Source: Humibacillus xanthopallidus | GTDB taxonomy: Bacteria; Actinomycetota; Actinomycetes; Actinomycetales; Dermatophilaceae | Direction: 5' to 3' | DNA length: 64,000 bases | NCBI RefSeq assembly: GCF_006717145.1 | Contig: NZ_VFQF01000003.1 | Span: 682,001-746,000 of the forward strand | Part shown: positions 58,787 through 64,000 of the stretch, one piece after another | Numbering within the stretch: position 1 is the first letter of the stretch | Layout of the letters: every line of letters begins with the position of its first letter | The notes under the pieces: generated by a model | Told to the model about the DNA's origin: nothing | Seen by the model: the letters and a program-made list of their open reading frames with translations, nothing else | Databases searched by the model: none | Program-made: the position numbers and the translations under genes

Positions 58787-60346
58787 GTGCTCATCGGTGT
58801 CCCACGAGAGAGTCGTCCCCGTGAGACGCGGGTCGCGGCGACGCCCAAGACCGTCGGCCAGCTCGTCGGGCTCGGCTACGACGTCGTGATCGAGAGTGGC
58901 GCGGGCGCGCTCGCGAGCTTCGACGACCTGGCGTATGCCGCCGCGGGGGCTCGCGTCGTCAGCGCTGAGGAGGCGTGGGGCGCGGACATCGTCCACAAGG
59001 TCAACGCGCCGAGCGACGAGGAGATCGGGCGGCTCCGCGCCGGCACGGTCCTCGTCTCGCTCCTGGCGCCGGCGCTCAGCCCCGAGCTCGTCGAGAAGCT
59101 GCGGGCCGCCGGTGTGACCGCGATGGCGATGGACGCCGTGCCGCGCATCAGCCGCGCCCAGTCGCTCGACGTGCTGTCGTCGATGGCGAACATCGCGGGC
59201 TATCGCGCGGTCGTGGAGGCGGCGCACGAGTTCGGGTCGTTCTTCACGGGCCAGGTCACCGCTGCGGGCAAGGTGCCGCCGGCCAAGGTGCTCGTCGCCG
59301 GTGCCGGCGTGGCGGGTCTGGCCGCGATCGGCACGGCGCGCTCGCTCGGTGCCATCGTGCGCGCGACCGACGCCCGCGCCGAGGTGGCCGAGCAGGTCGA
59401 GTCGATGGGCGCGGACTTCCTCGCGGTGCAGATGCCCGAGGTCGACGCGGCGGCCACGTCCTCCGACGGCTATGCCAAGGAGATGGGCGAGGAGTACAAC
59501 CGCCGCGCCGCGGAGCTGTATGCCGCCCAGGTCCCCGACGCCGACATCGTCGTGACGACGGCGCTCATCCCGGGGCGTCCGGCACCGCGCCTCATCACGG
59601 CCGAGATGGTCGCGGCCATGAAGCCCGGCTCGGTCATCGTCGACATGGCGGCCTCCAACGGCGGCAACGTCGAGGGGTCCGTGGCCGACGAGATGGTGAT
59701 GAGCGCGAACGGCGTGCGCATCATCGGCTACACCGACCTCGCTGCCCGGCTGCCCACGCAGGCCTCGCAGCTCTACGGCACGAACCTCGTCAACCTCATG
59801 AAGCTGCTGACGCCCGGCAAGGACGGGCAGCTGGTGCTCGACTTCGACGACGTCGTGCAGCGCAACATGACGGTGGCGCGCGACGGCGAGCTGCTCTGGC
59901 CGCCGCCGGCGATCCAGGTGTCGGCGGCGCCGGTGGCTGCTCCGGCCGCGGCGGTGGTGAAAGCGCCTGACAAGCCGAAGGATCCGAGACGCAGGTATGT
60001 CGGGATGGCGATCGGCGCGGTGGTCTTCGCGCTCATTGCCGCCGTGTCGCCGGCGAGCTTCCTCGGACACTTCACGGTCTTCGCCCTCGCCGTCGTCATC
60101 GGCTACTACGTCATCGGCAACGTGCACCACGCGCTGCACACCCCGCTGATGTCGGTGACCAACGCCATCAGCGGCATCATCGTCGTCGGTGCCCTGCTGC
60201 AGCTGGGCACGACGTCGACCTCGGGTGGGGCCACCTCGAGCGTGATACTCGTGCTCGCCTTCATCGCCACGCTCATCGCGAGCATCAACATCTTCGGAGG
60301 GTTCACGGTGACCCGCCGCATGCTCACGATGTTCCGGAAGGGCTGA
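58787..60346 (+). CDS. pntA: proton-translocating NAD(P) transhydrogenase subunit alpha
   Basis: Hydride transfer between NADH and NADP+ coupled to proton movement. The 519-aa subunit contains the NAD-binding domain I ([37 protein letters not shown] near residue 170, [13 protein letters not shown]) followed by an Ala/Pro linker and four C-terminal membrane spans. GTG 58787 has GAAGGAG six bases upstream. TAGGTT at 58743 is a possible -10. It is immediately followed by pntB with a 3-base gap. Confidence 0.95.
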   Translation: MLIGVPRESRPRETRVAATPKTVGQLVGLGYDVVIESGAGALASFDDLAYAAAGARVVSAEEAWGADIVHKVNAPSDEEIGRLRAGTVLVSLLAPALSPELVEKLRAAGVTAMAMDAVPRISRAQSLDVLSSMANIAGYRAVVEAAHEFGSFFTGQVTAAGKVPPAKVLVAGAGVAGLAAIGTARSLGAIVRATDARAEVAEQVESMGADFLAVQMPEVDAAATSSDGYAKEMGEEYNRRAAELYAAQVPDADIVVTTALIPGRPAPRLITAEMVAAMKPGSVIVDMAASNGGNVEGSVADEMVMSANGVRIIGYTDLAARLPTQASQLYGTNLVNLMKLLTPGKDGQLVLDFDDVVQRNMTVARDGELLWPPPAIQVSAAPVAAPAAAVVKAPDKPKDPRRRYVGMAIGAVVFALIAAVSPASFLGHFTVFALAVVIGYYVIGNVHHALHTPLMSVTNAISGIIVVGALLQLGTTSTSGGATSSVILVLAFIATLIASINIFGGFTVTRRMLTMFRKG

Positions 60347-60349
60347 CCC

Positions 60350-61735
60350 GTGACCGACGTCAGCACCGCCCTCATCAGCGCCGCCTACATCGTGGCGGCC
60401 CTGCTCTTCATCCTCTCCCTCGCCGGGCTCTCGAAGCACGAGACCGCCCGCGACGGCAACGTCCTCGGCATGATCGGCATGGCCATCGCCCTCGTCGCGA
60501 CGCTCTGGCTGGCCCTGCGTGACGCCGCTTGGGGCAACTGGGTCGCGATCATCGTCGCGATGACCATCGGCGCGAGCATCGGCATCTGGCGGGCCCGCCG
60601 AGTCGAGATGACCGGCATGCCCGAGCTCATCGCGATGCTGCACTCCTTCGTCGGTGCGGCGGCGGTGCTCGTCGGCATCAACACCTACCTCGCCGACGTG
60701 GGCGGCGGCGACGCCGTGCACCTCGTCGAGATCTTCCTCGGGGTGTTCATCGGTGCGGTGACCTTCACCGGCTCGATCGTCGCCTTCCTCAAGCTGTCGG
60801 CGCGCATCTCGAGCAAGCCGCTGATGCTGCCGGCGCGGCACTGGATGAACCTCGCTGCGCTCGTCGCGTCGACGGCGCTGCTCGTGTGGTTCGTCGCGTC
60901 GCACTCGATCGTGCCCCTGCTGCTCATGCTGGCGATCGCCCTGGCCTTCGGCTGGCACCTCGTGGCCTCGATCGGGGGCGGCGACATGCCCGTCGTCGTG
61001 TCGATGCTCAACAGCTACTCCGGATGGGCGGCGGCGGCGGCCGGCTTCATGCTCGGCAACGACCTGCTCATCGTGACGGGCGCGCTCGTCGGCTCCTCCG
61101 GTGCCTACCTGTCCTACATCATGTGCAAGGCGATGAACCGCTCGTTCGTCTCCGTCATCGCCGGTGGCTTCGGCTCGGACGGCGCGGTGTCCAACGCCGA
61201 CGTCGACTACGGCGAGCACCGCGAGACCAGCGCGGCCGAGGTCGCCGACCTGCTGACCCACTCGTCGTCGGTCGTCATCACACCGGGCTACGGCATGGCC
61301 GTCGCGCAGGCGCAGTATCCCGTCGCCGAGCTCACCGCCAAGCTGCGTGAGCGGGGGGTCGACGTGCGCTTCGGCATCCACCCCGTCGCCGGTCGCCTGC
61401 CGGGGCACATGAACGTCCTCCTCGCCGAGGCGCGGGTGCCCTACGACATCGTGCTCGAGATGGACGAGATCAACCCCGACCTGCCCGATACCGACGTCGT
61501 CCTGGTCATCGGCGCCAACGACACCGTGAACCCCGCGGCGGCCGAGGACCCCACCTCGCCGATCGCCGGCATGCCGGTGCTCGAGGTCTGGAAGGCGAGG
61601 GAGGTCGTCGTCTTCAAGCGCTCGATGGCGGCCGGCTACGCGGGGGTGCAGAACCCGCTCTTCTTCCGCGACAACAGCGCCATGCTCTTCGGTGATGCCA
61701 AGGAGCGCGTCGAGGACATCATCAAGGCTCTCTGA
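60350..61735 (+). CDS. pntB: NAD(P) transhydrogenase subunit beta
   Basis: A 461-aa membrane subunit with about nine predicted spans forming the proton channel, then the NADP-binding domain III ([61 protein letters not shown]). GTG start three bases after the pntA stop. The pair supply NADPH; a strong hairpin ends the operon. Confidence 0.96.
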   Translation: MTDVSTALISAAYIVAALLFILSLAGLSKHETARDGNVLGMIGMAIALVATLWLALRDAAWGNWVAIIVAMTIGASIGIWRARRVEMTGMPELIAMLHSFVGAAAVLVGINTYLADVGGGDAVHLVEIFLGVFIGAVTFTGSIVAFLKLSARISSKPLMLPARHWMNLAALVASTALLVWFVASHSIVPLLLMLAIALAFGWHLVASIGGGDMPVVVSMLNSYSGWAAAAAGFMLGNDLLIVTGALVGSSGAYLSYIMCKAMNRSFVSVIAGGFGSDGAVSNADVDYGEHRETSAAEVADLLTHSSSVVITPGYGMAVAQAQYPVAELTAKLRERGVDVRFGIHPVAGRLPGHMNVLLAEARVPYDIVLEMDEINPDLPDTDVVLVIGANDTVNPAAAEDPTSPIAGMPVLEVWKAREVVVFKRSMAAGYAGVQNPLFFRDNSAMLFGDAKERVEDIIKAL

Positions 61736-61778
61736 GCCAGCTCCGTCCGCGGGAGCAGCACGTCAGCGGCTCGGCCAT

Positions 61779-61827
61779 ACGACGAAGTGCTCTCTCGATT
61801 CCTGTGATCGAGAGAGCACTTCGTCGT
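61779..61827. terminator. 21-bp hairpin terminator after pntB, related to the 3.4-kb repeats
   Basis: The arms 61779-61799 and 61807-61827 are perfect complements with a 7-base loop. The 21-mer CGACGAAGTGCTCTCTCGAT-T differs from the 3.4-kb repeat at two positions. It lies between convergent genes. Confidence 0.85.
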
Positions 61828-61846
61828 CATCGAGAGCGCGGCCTGA

Positions 61847-63352
61847 TCAGCGCTCGCTGATCTTCTCGGACGGCTCGGCGCGGGCGGCGTCCGCGCCCGT
61901 CGCCAGCTTGCTGTGGTGCCGCGAGTAGAGGAAGTAGATGACGAAGCCGATGGCCATCCAGACGAGGAAGCGGATCCACGTCTCGAGGCTGAGGTTGAGG
62001 ATCAGGTAGAAGCAGAACGCCGCCGAGAGCCACGGGATCCACGGGTTGCCCGGCACCTTGAAGGCGCGCTTGAGGTCAGGGCGACGCTTGCGCAGGATCG
62101 GGACGGCGAGCGACACGAGGATGAACGCCGAGAGCGTCCCGATGTTGACCATCTCCTCGAGCGTGCCGATCGGCGTGATGCTCGCAGCCACCGCGACGGC
62201 CCCACCGATCATCAGGGTCAGCTTGACCGGGGTGCCCGTGTTGGGGTTGGTGACTCCCAGGGAGGGCGGGAGCAGCCGGTCGCGGCTCATGGCGAACGTG
62301 ACCCGGGTGGCGCCGATGATGAGCGTCATGACGACGGTCGTGAGGCCCGCGACTGCGCCCGCGGAGATGAGGGTCGCGTAACCGTCCTTGCCGACGGCCA
62401 CGAAGGCGTTGGCCAAGGCGGCCTTGGGGTCGATCTCGTTGTATGGCTGCATGCCGGTGATGACGAGGGCCACTGCGACGTAGAGGATCGTGCAGATGAC
62501 GAGCGAGCCGATGATGCCGCGCGGCAGGTCCCGCTGCGGGTTCTTCGCCTCCTCGGCGGTCGTCGCGACGACGTCGAAGCCGATGTAGGCGAAGAAGACG
62601 AGCGCTGCGGCCGACATGATGCCGAGCACGCCGAAGGTGGCGGGTGTCATGCCGGTGATGAGCTGGAGCACCGGCGCATGAATGCCTTCGGAGCCCTTGG
62701 CCCCCGGGGCCGACGGCGGGATGAAGGGCGTCCAGTTGTCGCGGTTGATGAAGCCGATGCCGGCGATGATGACGAAGAGGACGATGAAGAGCTTGACGCC
62801 GACGAGCACGAGGTTGACCCGCATCGACTCCTTGATCCCCTTGGCGACGAGCAGGGTCAGCGCGGCGACGAGGATGAAGGCAGGGACGTCGAAGTGCCAG
62901 CCTTCCGCCGGGCCCAGGGCCGCGGGCCAGGTGATGCCGAGCTGGTCGAGCAGGGTGACGAAGTAGGTCGACCAGCCCTGCGCGACGACGCTCGCGCCGA
63001 GCATGAGCTCAAGCAGCAGGTCCCACCCGATGGCCCACGCGATGATCTCGCCGAGGGTGGCGTAGGAGAAGGTGTACGCCGAGCCGGAGACGGGCACGGT
63101 CGAGGCGAACTCGGCATAGCAGAGGGCCGCGAGGCCACACACCACGGCGCCGAGGATGAAGGAGTAGACGACTGCTGGGCCGGCATACTGCTGGGCGGCT
63201 CGTCCGGTGACGGTGAAGATACCGGCGCCGATGATGACGCCGATGCCGAAGACGACGAGGTCGAGCGCCGACAGGCGCCGTTTCAGCTGGTGGTCGGCTT
63301 CGTCCGCGGCGGCCAGGGACTGCTCGATCGACTTGGTGCGAAAGACACTCAT
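61847..63352 (-). CDS. APC-family amino-acid permease (cationic amino-acid type)
   Basis: A 501-aa transporter with 12-14 predicted spans. FGIGVIIGAGIFTVTGRAA is the first substrate-binding helix break, and YAEFASTVPVSGSAYTFSYA, ALVFFAYIGFDVVATTAEEA and NPQRDLPRGIIGS are family-typical. It matches the CAT/YfnA group that exchanges basic or branched amino acids. ATG 63352 has GGAGG six bases upstream. Convergent with pntB. Confidence 0.93.
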   Translation of the reverse strand: MSVFRTKSIEQSLAAADEADHQLKRRLSALDLVVFGIGVIIGAGIFTVTGRAAQQYAGPAVVYSFILGAVVCGLAALCYAEFASTVPVSGSAYTFSYATLGEIIAWAIGWDLLLELMLGASVVAQGWSTYFVTLLDQLGITWPAALGPAEGWHFDVPAFILVAALTLLVAKGIKESMRVNLVLVGVKLFIVLFVIIAGIGFINRDNWTPFIPPSAPGAKGSEGIHAPVLQLITGMTPATFGVLGIMSAAALVFFAYIGFDVVATTAEEAKNPQRDLPRGIIGSLVICTILYVAVALVITGMQPYNEIDPKAALANAFVAVGKDGYATLISAGAVAGLTTVVMTLIIGATRVTFAMSRDRLLPPSLGVTNPNTGTPVKLTLMIGGAVAVAASITPIGTLEEMVNIGTLSAFILVSLAVPILRKRRPDLKRAFKVPGNPWIPWLSAAFCFYLILNLSLETWIRFLVWMAIGFVIYFLYSRHHSKLATGADAARAEPSEKISER

Positions 63353-63458
63353 ACTGACCTCCGAGCGGGGTGGGTCGGGTGATCTGACCCAAACTAGACC
63401 CGGCAGGCCCGCAGGGCGAGAGATGCTCGCCGCCGCGGGCCGTGCGTGTCGACCCGCG

Positions 63459-63998
63459 TCAGGACTGCGGCCAGATGGGCCCGGTGTCGGCCCCGCGCCT
63501 CCGACGCTTGATGTCGTCGCTCTCGTAGACGGTCTCGCCGTCCTTGCGCTTCTGGATCGGCACTGCCCGGGAGTAGGAGTCGAGACGCTCCTGGATCGGG
63601 TCGTGGGTGCCGTGGACGTCGGGGAAGGCCGGCTCCTGGGGTTGCGGTGTGGCAGTGATCGGGCTGACCGGGGGCACGTATCCGCCCGGTACCGCTCCGG
63701 GGTAGCCGCCGTAGCCCGTGGGACCGCCCGCGCCAGGCCCGACGGGACCGCCGGCGCCGGGTCCACCCAGCCCGCCGGTGCCGCCGAAGCCGCCGAAGTC
63801 GGGGTCGGCGTCGTCGCCGTCGATGGGCTCCCCGGCGGGCGGCGTGATGTGGAAGATCTCGGCGCAGATGGCGCGGTAGGTCTCGTCGGGCTGTGGCACC
63901 CACTTGATCTCACGCAGGGCCTGGTCCTGACCGGCGCTCTCGAGGACGAAGCGGCCGTAGCCGAGGAACTGCCCGGGGATCGACCGGACGTAGCTCAT
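63459..63998 (-). CDS. Gly/Pro-rich protein of unknown function, possibly truncated by the window edge
   Basis: A 179-aa frame begins 3 bases from the window end with ATG. It reads MSYVRSIPGQFLGYGRFVLE, then a soluble segment (REIKWVPQPDETYRAICAEI) and a Gly/Pro/Tyr-rich middle (about 65-110). The tail is charged (KDGETVYESDDIKRRRR). The ATG may be internal to a longer protein whose start lies outside the window. I do not recognise a family. Confidence 0.6.
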   Translation of the reverse strand: MSYVRSIPGQFLGYGRFVLESAGQDQALREIKWVPQPDETYRAICAEIFHITPPAGEPIDGDDADPDFGGFGGTGGLGGPGAGGPVGPGAGGPTGYGGYPGAVPGGYVPPVSPITATPQPQEPAFPDVHGTHDPIQERLDSYSRAVPIQKRKDGETVYESDDIKRRRRGADTGPIWPQS

Positions 63999-64000
63999 GT

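Noticed and set aside
58742-61408. 888-codon minus-strand frame under pntAB
   Set aside because: Arg/His/Asp-rich shadow frame with no family motif; pntAB is certain on the plus strand.

Overview
The window is high-GC (about 70% by eye) chromosomal DNA of an actinobacterium. GTP-type PEP carboxykinase, a FolP2-type dihydropteroate synthase homologue, an LCP cell-wall ligase, LGFP repeats, a SARP/BTAD regulator, many GTG starts and promoters with TANNNT -10 boxes 5-7 nt from the start codon all fit. The gene set resembles Intrasporangiaceae (Janibacter/Terrabacter/Phycicoccus type), but that family call is an inference. There is no rRNA, CRISPR array, transposase, integrase or phage gene.

Layout. 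0-11 kb is housekeeping: a truncated Fe-S reductase gene, cysK-cysE, a secreted SGNH hydrolase, tRNA-Ser(UGA) followed by a hairpin/repeat array, a 43-aa small gene with its own terminator, folP2-like, cspA, an LCP protein, tRNA-Ser(GCU), a DUF6328 membrane protein, pckG and tRNA-Arg(ACG). 11-14 kb is a 999-aa secreted sugar-dehydrogenase/PKD/LGFP-repeat protein. 14.4-22 kb is an alpha-galactoside locus: ATPase, two permeases, binding lipoprotein, LacI regulator and a divergent GH36 enzyme. 22-26.8 kb holds a MarR-controlled reductase/hydrolase pair, an MFS exporter and an aldo/keto reductase. 26.8-38 kb is a secreted/redox island: a lipoprotein, an 888-aa Ig-domain protein, a receiver-only response regulator, a NarX-type kinase with NarL-type regulator, a Tat-exported multicopper oxidase, a polytopic membrane protein and a SARP regulator. 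38-41.5 kb has DoxX-patatin(frameshifted)-folE facing an 84-aa protein/ECF sigma/anti-sigma operon. 41.6-50 kb has an alpha/beta hydrolase, acyl-CoA ligase, an acidic membrane-anchored protein, argS, a flavoprotein and two small membrane proteins. 50.2-58.6 kb is a polyol locus: AraC regulator divergent from binding protein, two permeases, SDR, mannitol-type dehydrogenase and xylulokinase. 58.7-64 kb holds pntAB, a hairpin terminator, an amino-acid permease and a Gly/Pro-rich protein cut or starting at the window edge.

How parts fit together. Two inducible carbohydrate loci each pair a divergent regulator with an ABC importer and catabolic enzymes. Only the first encodes an ATPase, of the MsmK/UgpC type that often serves several importers. 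The 27-38 kb island looks like a coherent regulated extracellular oxidation system of unknown substrate.

The most unusual signal is not a gene. The octamer GTATGCCG (or its complement CGGCATAC) occurs at least 36 times in both orientations, against about two expected from base composition. Inside genes it forces rare ATA and TAT codons. It is almost absent from the alpha-galactoside, 23-29 kb, multicopper-oxidase and polyol-transport stretches. A second dispersed element, a long hairpin with arms close to CGACGAACTGCTCTTTCGATT, follows tRNA-Ser at 3.4 kb and pntB at 61.8 kb.
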